Position numbers and translations under genes: made by a program
Shown: positions 10,459 to 23,060 of the stretch, piece by piece
Numbering within the stretch: the stretch's first letter is position 1
How the letters are laid out: every line of letters starts with the position of its first letter
The notes under the pieces: model-generated
What the model was told of the DNA's origin: nothing
The model's input: the letters and a program-made list of their open reading frames with translations, nothing else
Database searches by the model: none
Assembly: GCA_029204225.1 (NCBI GenBank)
Contig: CM055107.1
Span: 50,077,489 to 50,141,488, forward strand
From: Diphasiastrum complanatum
Taxonomy: Eukaryota > Streptophyta > Lycopodiopsida > Lycopodiales > Lycopodiaceae
Reading direction: 5' to 3'
Length of the DNA: 64,000 bases

Positions 10459-11026
10459 TGTTGATAGGACCAAATTTGGCATAGATGTCAAATTACCCAT
10501 TTCCACTTGTAATGCCACTATTTTGCCAAAATAGAGTAAGAGGCTAAACTTGTGCCAATTAGAGTGTAGACAAGTACAATACTTTTGTTTCATGAAATTT
10601 AAGAGGTCCAATAGGATTTAGAGGTGGAACCTTGAGGGGTCCATTAGAATTTGAGGTTTACTTGAAAATGGTCCAATAGAATTTAGAGGTGAATGGATCA
10701 ATGGTCCCATAGGATTAAGAGGTGGCAAAGTGTGATCCAATCATAGTTAAGCATAGTGCTAGCTTGTGGATCTACTACTATTATTCTACTCCTCATTTGG
10801 ATCTAATTGATTTTGAGATTGAGTGGATTTTGTGAGTAATTGGTTTTCTAGCTTTCTGTCTCTACCCGATAGCTCATGATCATTTTCTATGCATGTAGTA
10901 GTGTGTTTTTGCCATAGAATCAAAGATAGATTTTGAATCTCAATCTAGTCTTGATCTTGGTGCATCTACACACCTTGGGAGATCACAAGTACATGTTGTG
11001 GACAATCCACACGTGTGAAATCAACA
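10459..11026 (+). repeat. Copia-type LTR (568 bp), copy 1
   Basis: TGTTGATAGG at 10,459 and ATCAACA ending at 11,026 form matching inverted ends. The next base starts TGATATCAGAG, one base off the initiator-Met primer site. The same LTR start (TGTTGATAGG) occurs at 63,910 at the same place in the second copy of the block. Only one LTR of this element is visible, with about 450 bp of leader after it. Confidence 0.72.
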
Positions 11027-11038
11027 TGATATCAGAGT
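11027..11038 (+). other. Primer-binding site, initiator-Met type
   Basis: TGATATCAGAGT directly follows the LTR and differs from the plant Copia consensus TGGTATCAGAGC at two positions. Orientation is plus. Confidence 0.65.
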
Positions 11039-11477
11039 CTACCTAAGGTTACCATTCAAGTGAACACTTTTCATCAATCTTGAGCTGGTCAAGATCCATT
11101 TTCCTAGCTATCTTGTCTAATTTTGGATCAAAAGAGATCAATAGGGCATTGATCGGGTCTGACCTGGTACTGTACAGAATCAGGTGCTCAAACACGTATG
11201 AGAAATATCCAATTTCAGATTGAGAGTTCTCTCTCATGCTTGATCTATTTATCTTGCTTGATAGCCTGTTTTGAAGCTATTTTTGTCTAGTTTCTGATGC
11301 AACCAGTTTCATTCCATTTGGTTGAGCCAATCAAAAGTTATAAGCTTTTGAAGAGGGTTAGGTAGGGCACCTAGACCTGGGTGGACACATTTGGTTTGGT
11401 CAAGAGATTGCTTGTTAGATCTCTGTTCACAGTTGTATGGTTACGAATCTCATCTATAAGTGATCTAGACATTGTCT
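11039..11477 (+). other. Leader of truncated Copia element
   Basis: No gag or other coding sequence was found. The stretch follows an LTR and PBS and ends where the LTR remnant of Copia A begins, so it is the leader of an element cut short by, or recombined with, Copia A. Confidence 0.45.
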
Positions 11478-11544
11478 GAGAGAGTGATTTTCTGTCTGTG
11501 TTATTGTGTAGCATGATCTGTGTTCATATGCAAGCAAATTCTAA
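11478..11544 (+). repeat. Copia A 5' LTR remnant
   Basis: gagagtgattttctgtctgt through caaattctaa matches the last about 67 bp of the 3' LTR (17,236-17,302). Sequence further left does not match, so the LTR was truncated. Confidence 0.85.
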
Positions 11545-11546
11545 GT

Positions 11547-11558
11547 TGGTATCAGAGC
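11547..11558 (+). other. Copia A primer-binding site
   Basis: TGGTATCAGAGC lies two bases after the LTR end CTAA. It is complementary to the 3' end of plant initiator methionine tRNA and is the standard Copia primer site. Confidence 0.93.
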
Positions 11559-12838
11559 CGTACAGGGAGTGTACACAGTACAGTGTCGCCGTTGAAGAGA
11601 GCTTCGGGAGAACTGTCTTATGAGAGTTCGAGGTTTTACGGCGGGTTGAAGACGGAAAGAGAAGCACTGGTGCACGGTTTCTAATTTATAGAGGCTTGTT
11701 AAGCTCAGCAGAGGGATTATTAGCCTGTGCATAGCATCAGACAGGGAAAAATTTGGTGAAAAATTGACAATTTCGAAGCCAGCTGAAAATTGAAACCGGA
11801 CTTGGGGTTACGGTTTTTATATATAACTGGTGATTTCCTCGCTGTTTGTGCACCGTTTTGGATGTCGTAAGAATAGGAGGGAAGCTAATCACACTGTCAA
11901 TCAGCCATGGAGAGATTCTGAGATTTGTCAAAGATTTGTCTCCAGACAGTTAACCTAGCAGATTTGCGGTAAAAAGGTGAAAAAAGCCACTTTGTCAAGT
12001 TGAGCTAAAATCACCGTTTCTCCACGAAATTTCCTGAGTGAACACTCTATAGTAATGGATTCAGTAGGGGGACCCTGCTCAAAACGATCCACAGGAGAGC
12101 TTGATCTGATGTTTTTCAGAGAAGGGAGGTGCGGCCGCAGGGAGGAAAGTCGCGGGCAATTTGTGCGTCCAACGCGATGAAGAACCCAGTGTACCGAAGA
12201 TCTTAGCATCTGCAGGAGTTTGGTTCGATGCTCAGATGTAGTTTGAACCTTTAGATGAGGTGTCAAATGAAACAACGGTCCAGAATCTGTGATGAGAGAG
12301 AAATGTGAACCACAAGATTTGGTTCAGCCATTGGATGAGCTTTAAACAGGATCCTGAAGAATTGAAGTGCATTCTGACCTTCAACTTCATTAAAAATTTT
12401 TATACTGAAAGTTGAGCTGGGTCCCTTCACAATTGAAGAGTGAAGTTTCTTCAAAGTGAAGAAACAGCTCAAAAGCTAGAAAAGTCCCTATTTTTTGGTC
12501 CTTTGCCCGTTTTGACCCAAATGAAAGGCTATAACCTCCAAACGAAGGGCACCCGGACTGTACCTGCAAGTACGGTACAACAAAACAGAGCGGTTGCAGT
12601 GGAGAAAGTGTTCGGAGTACGCCAGAAGTAGTTTCACCATTCCACCGGGCACATTGTTGGGAGTTGACGACTGAGTGCATTTCAGAAGACGATGCCGATT
12701 TGGCTTTCAAATTGGTGGAAAAGCGGCGAGTGGCCTGGTAAGAAAAAAAGTGCAGGTCATTATTTTCAACTTCTGACATCGATGTTGGCCTCGACATACT
12801 GTTCTTAGCCTAAGGCAGAAGTTTCAAGCAGTTTTGCG
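11559..12838 (+). other. Copia A long untranslated leader
   Basis: 1280 bp separate PBS and gag ATG, much longer than in most plant Copia elements. Element B has a leader of nearly the same length. The antisense strand carries open frames in both copies (12,390-12,797 here, 36,816-37,343 in B) with largely matching residues. The matches follow from nucleotide similarity, and no domain is recognisable. Confidence 0.7.
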
Positions 12839-15800
12839 ATGGCAAAGATGGGAGAGTCCATTTTGAGTGAAAGTAGCAAATTGGACGGGATTTCCAACTA
12901 TGCAGTGTGGAAATTCAAAATGAAAAACATACTGATGGAGAAAGATGTGTGGGAAGTCGTCACAGGTGATGAGAGAAGGCCGCCAAATGAAGCAGACATC
13001 AAAGTGTTCAACAAAAAGATGAGGAAAGCTTTGACCTTCATTAACTTGTCAGTGAAGGATCACATCATTACCCACATTTGTGATGCTATTACACCCAGAC
13101 AGGCATGGGATGTGCTAAAGGAGCAGTTCGAGACGTCAAATCCGTCAAGAATCATGTTTCTGAAGTCAAAGTTGAATAGTGCCTGCATGGAACAAGGAGA
13201 CCACATTAAGATGTACATGACCAGAATCAAGACAATGAGAGATGAACTGCATTCTATTGGAGAGCACATACGTGATGTGGAGCTGGTGCATAATGCATTA
13301 TGTAGCATTGCAGAACCCTATCAGATGTTTGTGAGAGGAATAGCATCAAGAGAAAGATTGCCAACCTTTGACGAGCTCACATGAATCTTGATGCAGGAAG
13401 AGCAACGATGAGAACTGGTGAAAGCTAGACGTCAAAATACTGATGATCAGGCACTTGCGACACGCCAAAACCAAGGCAAGGGCAAGGGCAAGAAGAAGAC
13501 TAAGCAGTAATTTGCCAAGTCTCAAGAGGATGAGGGATCCTCCAGCAAAACCAAGAAGAAAGGCAAGTTCCTCCATTGTGGTGAAAAGGGCCACTGGAGG
13601 AGTGAATGTCGCAAATTCCTGGCGGAACAAGGCAAGGGGAAACCAAAACAAGCAGGTAACCTTGTCGATGAAGGTGAGATTGAAGACTCTAGCATCATCA
13701 TATCTGCATTGTCATCTAATCAAGATGATCAAGCATGGTATATTGACTCAGGAGCCACACGACACATGACTGGTAACAAGAACTGATTCAGTAGTTTGAA
13801 GGCGTTGGATAATGGGACATCTGTTTCACAAGCAAATGGTGAAGTGTGCATGATCAAGAGGATAGTCACAGTTTCAATCCAACTGCCTGATGGCAAAAGC
13901 AGGATGATCAGGGAGGTACTTTACGTACCACGTTTGAAGAAAAATCTACTTTCTGTTGGATTCATTATTGATCAAAAGTTGAAAGTAGAATTCCATGATC
14001 GCTGCTTTGTGAAGGATGCGAACCAAAAGTTCAAAGTTATTGCGAATGGAGTAAGAGAGCCCAATACAAAATTGTACAGGTTGAATGCTACAACTAAGGG
14101 GCAACATGGACTTGTATCATCCGTTCCTTCGCAAACTGACTTGTGGCACAAGAGGCTTGGTCACTTGAACTTGGGAAGCCTCAGTTTGATGAGAAAATTG
14201 GAGATGGTAACAGGACTGCCTACCATAGAAGATCACTTGAAATCGATGTGCGAATCTTGTATATATGGGAAGCAGCATCAAGAGAAGTTCAATAAAGGGG
14301 GTGTTGCAAGAGCAAAGAACATCCTGGATTTAATCCACACAGATTTATGCAGGCCCATGAGGACCATGTCCTTAGGAAAAGCCTTCTATTTCATGACCTT
14401 TATTGATGATATGTCACGTAAGACATGGATCTACTTCTTGAAGAAGAAATCAGATGCTTTTGATAACTTCAAGAACTTCAAAAACTTGGTCGAAAATCAG
14501 ACAGGTAAGAAGATCAAAGTCCTAAGATCAGATAGTGGAGGTGAGTATAAGTCTAATGACTTCAATGATCTTTGTGATCAATGTGGTATTAAAAGACAAT
14601 TTACGCAAGCTCATACTCCTGCTCTCAATGGTGTAGCTGAGCGCAAAAATCGTACGATTGTGGAAAGTGGTAGATCTATGCTAGTTGAGATGAAATTACC
14701 AAAAGAGTTTTGGTCAGAAGCATGTAGCACGACAGTCTATCTTCAAAATAGAAGTCCTACCATTGCCATACCAAAAATAACACCTGAGGAAGCATTCACA
14801 AAGAAGAAGCCAAAGGTGAACCACTTGAGAATCTTTGGATGTAAGGCCTTTGTACATATTCCTAAGGAAGAAAGACATAAACTTGATGTAAAAGCTATCA
14901 AGTGCATATTCCTAGGATATGATGATCGCATGAAGGGCAATAGATGTTTTGATTCAGTCAAAAACAAAATCCATATAAGCCGAGATGTTATCTTTGATGA
15001 ATCCAAGATGTATGAAGACGAAGGTGCTGAGAAGATAGACACATTCAGTAGGAAAAATGGTATGGTGAGGATACCACCTAATGATGATCCATTCATTGAC
15101 ATTCGGAGTGATGAACATGAGGATACATCTCAAGATACTACTACTCAACCTCAAGAAACAGGTTGGAAAGGTAGGGACAAACCTTTTGGTGCAAGAAGGA
15201 TTGAAATTGCAGGTGACAAACGCAAGGAGAAGGATGTACCGTGGGATACATTTTCACCAGGAAGCCGATCACCTGAGATAAAGCTCCCTAAGTGGTTTGA
15301 GAGATTGATGGAGAGCCGCGATATAGATGACTTTCCAGGATCATCTAACCAGGGAGAGCTACGAAGATCAACAAGAGAGAAGATACTACCTGAAAGGTAT
15401 GAAGCAAATTATGCTCTGTTATCCAGCATTATTCAAAGCAAAGAACCTTTGACTTATGGTGAAGTGAAGGATGATGACATTTGGATCAAGGCCATGGGAG
15501 AGGAGATGGAGTCAATTCCTAAGCATAGCACATGGGACTTAGTAGAACCACCAGTTGGCAAGAAACCCATTGGTTGCAAATGTGTATACAGAACTAAGTA
15601 CCATGCAGATGGAAGCATAGCAAAGCACAAAGCAAGATTGGTAATCAAAGGGTACGCACAAAATAAAGGCATTGACTATGAGGAGACCTTTGCGTTGGTG
15701 TGTAAGTGGAATACTCTACGTCTGCTTATTGCTTTAGCTTCACATTTTGGTTGGCCTTTGCATCAGATGGATGTGAAATCTGCTTTTCTAAATGGTGAGT

Positions 15801-16975
15801 TAGAAGAAGAAGTGTTCATGGATCAACCTGAAGGCTTTGTAACGAAAGGATAGGAAAATAAAGTATGTCGCTTGAAGAAAGCGCTTTATGGTCTTAAACA
15901 AGCACCACATGTGTGGTATAGCAGGATTGATGCCTACTTTCGTTCAAAGGGGATGGTGAGAATACATTCTGATCCAAATCTACATGTCTTATGCTTTGAT
16001 GGTATTGTTGCTTTGATTGCTCTTTATGTTGATGACTTGATTATTACGCGAAATAATCAACAGATGATAGACACGATCAAAAAAGACCTCATGGAACAAT
16101 TTGAGATGACGGATCTCAGCCTAATGCATTACTGCCTTGGAGTAGAAGTGTGGCAAAAAAGACATGAAGTGGGTTTAACACAGGTGAAATATGTCAAAGA
16201 GTTGCTGCACAGGTTTAGGTTGCAAGATTGCAAACCAGTAAACACTCCTATTGAACCAGGTTAAAAGCTTTCTAAGCTTGATGAATCACAGTCATTTGAT
16301 GCTACGCTATATAGACAGTAAGTAGGGAGCTTGATTTACCTTACCACAACTAGACCAGATATATGCTATGTTGTTGGCATTGTAAGTCAGTTTATGGCAG
16401 CGCCTACAGAAATGCATTGGAAAGTAGCTAAACGCATTTTGCGTTATGCGAAAGGCACTTCAGAGTATGGCTTGATTTACAGGAAGCATAATGGTTTACC
16501 TGAGTTGTGTGGCTATGTGGATGCGGACTGGGGAGGTGACTATGATGATCGTAGATCCACCACAGGATATATATTCCAGTTTTGTGGTAATTGCTTTTCC
16601 TGGTCTAGTAAGAAGCAAAGTACAATTGCTCTTTCCACCACATAAGCAGAGTATAAGGCAATGTGTAGTGCTGCACAAGAAGCTATATGGTTGAGACAAA
16701 TCTTGGAAGAAATTGGCATAAAGCAGAAAAATCCCACGACTTTACATAGCGACAGTCAGAGTGGCATTCAGCTAGCAAAGAATCCAGTGTTCCATGCGAG
16801 AACTAAACACATTGAGATTCAATATCACTTCATACGTGAGAGGCTGCTGAGTCGTGAAATTCATGTTGTTCATTGTAGCACAGAAGAACAACTACCTGAT
16901 ATTTTCACTATGCCACTTATTGGAGAAAAGTTTGATAAATTTAGATCAAAACTTTTTGTATTTAAAGTCTGCTGA
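12839..16975 (+). pseudogene. Copia gag-pol polyprotein, single frame with stop codons
   Basis: One frame runs from ATG 12,839 to TGA 16,973-16,975 with no frameshift. Gag has a UBN2-type domain (12,860-13,380). The zinc knuckle has lost its first Cys (KFLHCGEKGHWRSEC, about 13,563). Protease has DSGATRHMTG (about 13,746). The integrase zinc region (LWHKRLGHLN, CESCIYGKQH) and catalytic D, D, E (HTDLC, RSDSGGEY, NGVAERKN) are present. Reverse transcriptase has QMDVKSAFLNGE and YVDDLII, and RNase H has DADWGGD and the terminal RTKHIEI motif. Internal stops lie at 13,382, 13,409, 13,508, 13,784, 15,851, 16,262, 16,319 and 16,643. It cannot make a full polyprotein. Confidence 0.95.
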
Positions 16976-17015
16976 CTTTAAAGCTAGGTATATGACTGTA
17001 TAAAAAGTGACTCTA

Positions 17016-17030
17016 CTTTAAGGGAGAGAG
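17016..17030 (+). other. Copia A polypurine tract
   Basis: The purine-rich stretch ttaagggagagag lies immediately before the 3' LTR. It is the usual primer for plus-strand DNA synthesis. Confidence 0.8.
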
Positions 17031-17302
17031 TTAGAATTAAATTTAGAATCACTGTGTTACTGTACTGTGGGTCCTATTAGTGGATAAGGATCAGTTGGCC
17101 TCGCCATGAGACAAGTTGATGGGACACGCATCCCGCCAACGGCAACCTAGGTCATGCATGGGTTGCCTGAGTGAACAACTATATGTATAGTGTAATTTCA
17201 TTTTGAGAAATACAGTTGCTATGTGAGCTTGTTGAGGAGAGTGATTTTCTATCTATGTTACTGTGTAGTATGATTTGTGTTCTTGTGCAAAGCAAATTCT
17301 AA
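17031..17302 (+). repeat. Copia A 3' LTR (272 bp)
   Basis: It starts TTAGAATT and ends AATTCTAA, so the ends form an 8-bp inverted repeat rather than the usual TG...CA. Element B's LTR (38,074-38,343) has the same ends and closely similar sequence. No clear TATA box was picked out. Confidence 0.9.
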
Positions 17303-17329
17303 GTATTTTGACTCATTGTTAGAATCAAT

Positions 17330-18430
17330 ATCGCAGTTGAATCCCTAGATCGGAATCTGGTTGTTCGATCCTTTACGAGATTTGTCAAGAATGGTGCTGC
17401 CATCTGTATCAAATTTGATCCTCCATCTTGAGTAGTGATTTTGCTAACTGAGAGCAGATTTTTGGTCAGATTTGGAATGTGGAGAATGTTGACTTCACCT
17501 TTATGAAATTCAATTTTGACTATTTATTTACCCTCGATGGAATGAGATGAGTTGTATCCTAGTTGCACTACTCGAGAGTGGGCGAATGACTTGTAGTCTT
17601 TGAACTAGTCGCGATGGTGAGTCATATGTGAGTCTAGATACTAGGAATCGATATCCTATTTTTCTCCAACTTTGGTCATGAAAGCTACTTCATCTTTTTC
17701 CTATTGCTGGATTGAGTAACTGGTTGAAGCATAATTTTATTGCTCTTGGAACTGCTTCTTCTTTTCGTTGTTGTACTTCAAAGTTCGGCAGTCCTTTTTT
17801 TCTTGGATATGAACTTCTGAATTTTTGAATATAGAGCTTGAGGATCCGATTCTAAGCCTGAGGAGGATGTAGTTCTTCTGATTCACTCTTGTAGAAGCAT
17901 AGAATTACTCTTGATAGAGTGAGATGCTTACGGGTTGAAATTGCCATAAGCCAATTTTTGTAGGCTTCAAGTAGACTCGATAATAGAGTCATGAGGACAT
18001 TGGAATCTTCTATGATTGAACCCATTGTAGTCATCTACTCCATAAGGTTTTTGAAATTGTTGAGGTGACTCAAAATACTATCTGTGTCAGATCTTCTCAG
18101 GGTGAAGAATTTCTTCCTCAAGTGGAGTTTGGAAGTGACATCTATGATATCATAAAGAGTTGCTAGAATGCCCCATGCATTCTTAGCAGTCTGATTAGCA
18201 TGTATGTGACTGATTTGGGTGTTTTTAATGTTGAGAGTGATCATGGAAAAAGCCTTGTCATCTCTCAGTCTCCATTTGGTGATGATGGTTGCGTCACCTT
18301 CTGGTTTGAATTCTGTGCCATCTACGATGTCCCACAATTTTCTAGCTACTAGTATGATTTGAACTTTCAAAGATGGTAGTTATCTTCATCGAGTGTATCG
18401 GAGCAAGATCAAAAGTTATTAATCTCAGTT
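17330..18430 (-). pseudogene. Copia gag to integrase start, truncated relic D
   Basis: Minus strand from about 18,430: a gag N-terminus (NYHL then a stop, KFK), ILVARKLWDIVDGTE at about 18,353-18,309, the UBN2 core to 18,035, and further gag to 17,852. Then the protease-to-integrase linker appears as GEVNILHIPNLTKNLLSVSK at about 17,493. Several stops and frameshifts break it. It is cut at the left by the end of Copia A. It belongs to a different Copia lineage from A and B. Confidence 0.82.
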
Positions 18431-20260
18431 TTGTGGGGATAGAACTGAATTTGATCATGAAATTTATGTAGTGAATCAACCTAATCTTAGTTGGAGTACT
18501 CAGGGGGGGTTGATGAGGTTGCTTATTGATATTATTTTGGTATGCTTTTGTCTTGGATTACTTGATGGTTCAGAATTTGGATAACTCACATATTGGTTAA
18601 GAATCTAGTTTGAGAAATATTCTTAAAATCCAATATGTCCAAGATGGGGAAGATTTTAGAATGATTTCCTATATCTTTTCTAAGTTATGTATTAGACATA
18701 AAATCTAGTATACTTTAGGAATTTAGTATCATTTAGATTCCAGAAAATTATGATTGATGAATCATAAGAATCTAACTATTTGTGATTGACGGATCATAAA
18801 TGGATATTTAATCAGAGGACAATTAGAAAATACGTTGATTCTCGAATATGAGGAGCACTTTCCAGTCTATTAAAATTGTTGAGATTTCAGATTACTGATT
18901 TGGAAGTCTAAATCTCTTTACTCCAATATCTTATTGAGTCCTATTGGATCTCACAGGCATTTCTTGTAAGTAAATTATTTTTGCTTATCGAGAGTTTTGG
19001 TTATTTTAGTGAATTGTATTCTGCTACAGATGGTAGTCTATATGTGTTTGTGTATGGATTCCTAATATGGTAGATTGGCCTTCGGAATTCGAGATTGTTA
19101 GTCATGCCAAGATTTAATTTCATATCAAGGCCTGTATGTGACTAATGACCTTGAGAGGACCCAAACACTCTCTTTGAGAAATATGGAGTAGTGCATGTAC
19201 ATGTGACTGATATAGGCATGAGGATTACATGAATAGCTATGACCTATTTATAGTTGAATTGCATGGGGATTGCATGGGTTTATGTACATGAATCAATTCT
19301 CTCTATATTGGGGTAGGGAATCTCCCTTTGACAACTTTGATCAGATAACTTCTCCTCAAGCATTCACATGGCATGGCTCGGGGGCTAGATCCAGGATTGA
19401 TCTAGGATTGGTTGGGAGGTTTTGCTCCTACATGTCTCCTGTTGTTTCTCCTATGCTCATCTTAGGCGTTTTTCCTGGTGGTCTTTACACATGTGTCTCA
19501 AGTAAAGCTTCTAACCTAAGTTTGTATTACATTAGAAATCAGAAGAGATAGTTGAAGAGTCTTGGATCTCTGTGCCACTTAGATCTACTTCACTATGAAT
19601 TGCCTTGACTGGTGTAAAAATTGTCAACTAGTTTTGTAGCGTTCTTAGCGAGCAAACTTCACATAGCTTTCTCACGTGCATGAAAGTATGGTAAATCATC
19701 AACTTTCTAGATGGGTCCAAATTCACTCAGTCACTTAGTCATGCAAAAGTCCATTTTTAGTTTTACTTGGCAATTTTGGCCATAATGACTAGTTTAGCTT
19801 GCACTGGAATAGCATAACCTAAGTGGTATTCCAGTTTTGGAAGGCTTGGAGTGAATACTATCTATGTCATATTTGGTTCTCTTATACTTTTGAGTGGAAT
19901 ACTTGATGTATGTCTATTCTATATCTTGATTTTGAGTGATAATAAATAATTTGTTGATGTCGAACAACATATTTATAGAGATTAGAATTAGATTTTGTGT
20001 GTATTTTGATTCTATCTTGTTATGTTCTATTAATCTTGATCAAACTATTGATTCTGTGTGTGGCATTGTCTACAAACTTGACATTTGATTTTGTGCAACT
20101 ACTACTGTACCTAGATCCAAATTTAGGATTATTTGATATGGATCAATCACTCAAAAGGAGAGAGGATTGACACTAACATCAAAATCAAGCATATACTAGT
20201 GCGAGCCCAATGGGTATACTTATACCCTCCAAGGCCCATGCACCACTAGTAGTGCACTGG
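18431..20260 (-). other. No gene; possible leader and LTR of Copia relic D
   Basis: No coding feature is supported. A minus-strand TATA-like CTATAAATAGG lies at about 19,243-19,253, upstream of the relic D gag, so part of this stretch may be its 5' LTR. No clean LTR ends or primer site were found. An open frame at 19,270-19,551 has no recognisable domain. Confidence 0.35.
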
Positions 20261-20800
20261 ACACATCTGCAGCCTATTAATGTGAATTTTCTAATTCTAT
20301 GAATCAAATCCTACATTCTAAATTGTCTAAGGTATGTTGTTATGTGCTACTACAAACCACAAGTTGTTAGGGGGGCATATGAACATCAATTTAAAGTCAA
20401 TAGTGTTTAAACAGATGACGCACATTTAATTATGACATAATGAAAAACTCTCAACAAAGGAGTTGATCTAGTGTGAATGACACAATCACCAATTCAATTG
20501 TCCTACACTCTGTGAGTTCCTAACCTTAGGATAAGGCAGGTTAGTTGAGCACATTGTTTAACTATAGATGGAGGTTTTCATTCACATGGATCCTCATAAA
20601 TAGATCCTTTTCAAGATATCTAAGCGCTTATTTTTAGCTTGATGCAATTGACCCAGTATGCCTTGCTAGGAACTTAGTTTCAACCTCCTATGCTCTCCAC
20701 TTCAACTCCTCCAATGTTTTACTTCCTTTGCTTACGTTGCAATAGCCACACCCGTACTTAACTATTAAACATGGAGGCATTGATTCCATCATTGTATTGA
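20261..20800. other. Intergenic, nothing recognised
   Basis: AT-rich sequence with no open frame, repeat or element end that I can support. It lies upstream of the endoglucanase exons and may hold distal promoter sequence. Confidence 0.4.
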
Positions 20801-20810
20801 TGACTATAGA

Positions 20811-21154
20811 CACGTGGCTTCGGGACTCACGAGTCCAATTTGACACATTGGTGACCTTCATCTCTTTATGATAATGCTAACCACAGCCGCAGGAGAAGAA
20901 TTAGAAGCCTTTTAGGCTTGCGGTGTCTGTCTCTGTCTATCTCTAGATTCCTTTCTGGCGGGATTTATACGATAAATTCTGGCGGGATTTATATGATAGA
21001 GGGTGGGTTTTGGATCATGCAACGTGATCCTATCTGTCACGTGGAAGAATTGGGGAAGGTGCCCTAATTCGTGTGGCAATGGTGGGAAATATTTTGTTTT
21101 CTCTCAAATGTGTTCTTCTTAGAAATCTCCAACAGGCCTGGTTCACCTTTATAA
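20811..21154 (+). promoter_or_regulatory. Candidate promoter of the GH9 gene
   Basis: G-box-type CACGTGG cores occur at 20,811 and 21,038. A direct repeat of ctggcgggatttata lies at about 20,956 and 20,980. A TATA-like TTTATAA at 21,148-21,154 is about 145 bp upstream of the chosen ATG. An upstream ATG at 21,205 in the same frame meets TAG at 21,235, so it would encode a short upstream peptide. G-boxes are bound by bHLH and bZIP factors in plants. Use here is inferred. Confidence 0.4.
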
Positions 21155-21237
21155 CTAGTTGTGTATACTCACGCTTCGAGACGAAAAAAAAGACAACATG
21201 AATTATGAAGGCACCAGCGACACTTTGGAGGCTATAG

Positions 21238-21969
<732 letters not shown>

Positions 21970-22139
21970 GTGAGGATTTATTATACCAAAGTTCTGCTAG
22001 CCAAATAGGATTCAAGTAAGTAGAGCATATATTCTACTGAATGCAGCATCGGTGCTATCGGTTTGAGGTTGTTCATTGGTTGGAACATGGCAGGTAGGAA
22101 TAAATAAATAAATATAGTAGATTGTTAAAATTATTTAAG

Positions 22140-22409
22140 ATAGTGTATGTGTGTGTTTGAGAGGATGTGTATGTGTTTTGAATTTTGCATTCATCTATAA
22201 TTTAGGTTAATAGACAAATAGATATACATAATGTTGGGTAGTAATAGATTGTTAAATTTATAATGTGTATGTGAGAGAGAAAAAAAAAAAAAAGATGTGC
22301 GTGTGTTTAAGATTTTGCATTGATTTAAAATTTAAGATTATAGATAAATACATAGTCTATGGTAGTAATAGATTGTTAGATTTATATTTATTTAGGACTA
22401 AGAATGATA

Positions 22410-22452
<43 letters not shown>

Positions 22453-22489
22453 GTGAACATGTTTAGCATTTTACACTGATCTAAGATTT

Positions 22490-22526
<37 letters not shown>

Positions 22527-22897
22527 GGGTGGAGAGAAGAGGGAAGAAGTGTGTATGTTGTGTCTTGCATTTTAAATTTAAGATAATAGAGAGAGAGATA
22601 GTGTGTGTGTGTGTGTGTGATTTGCTTAAGATTTAGATGAATAGATTGTGTGTGTGTGTGTGTGTGTTTAACATTTTGCATTGATTTAAAATTTAAGATG
22701 AGAGAGAGAGAGAGAGAGAGATAGGTGGGAGAGAGGAAGTGTGTATGTGTTGTGTTTTGCATTTTGAATTTAAGAGAGAGAGAGAGAGAGAGAGAGAATG
22801 TGTGTGTGTGTGTTATATATATTATGCATTAGTTTAGGGTATTTAAGAGTGATAGATAAATAAATAGTGTTTGATAGAAAATTTACAATAGATCTAT

Positions 22898-22936
<39 letters not shown>

Positions 22937-23060
22937 AAGAAAGAGAGACAAACAAAGTGTGTATGTGTGTGTGTGCGTGTGTGTTTTGATTAAGATTTAG
23001 AGTAGTAGATGACTAGATAGTGTTTGAGGGTAATTGTGTGTTTGAATTTGCTTATAATAA
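22140..23060. repeat. Tandem array with embedded GA, GT and TA microsatellites
   Basis: A degenerate unit of roughly 80-170 bp containing ttttgcattgatttaaaatt and then taagat is repeated six to eight times. Each unit carries its own run of (GA)n, (GT)n or (TA)n, for example GA at about 22,414-22,447, 22,699-22,722, 22,775-22,797 and 22,902-22,931, TA at 22,494-22,521 and GT at 22,601-22,618. It lies in what would be GH9 intron 2. Confidence 0.85.

Larger units (their letters stand above)
11478..17302 (+). mobile_element. Ty1/copia element A
   Basis: In order: a 5' LTR remnant (11,478-11,544), a PBS, a long leader (1.28 kb), gag-pol (12,839-16,975), a polypurine tract and a complete 272-bp 3' LTR. 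The pol order is protease, integrase, reverse transcriptase, RNase H, which defines Copia. Only the last about 67 bp of the 5' LTR remain. The element cannot be autonomous. It is closely related to inverted element B at 33,942-38,343. Confidence 0.92.

Noticed and set aside
13060-15154. Open frames on the minus strand opposite Copia A gag and integrase
   Set aside because: They are mirror images of the well-supported plus-strand polyprotein.
22481-22955. Open frames rich in Ser, Leu, Thr and His on the minus strand
   Set aside because: They are translations of GA/GT microsatellites, with no real coding signal.
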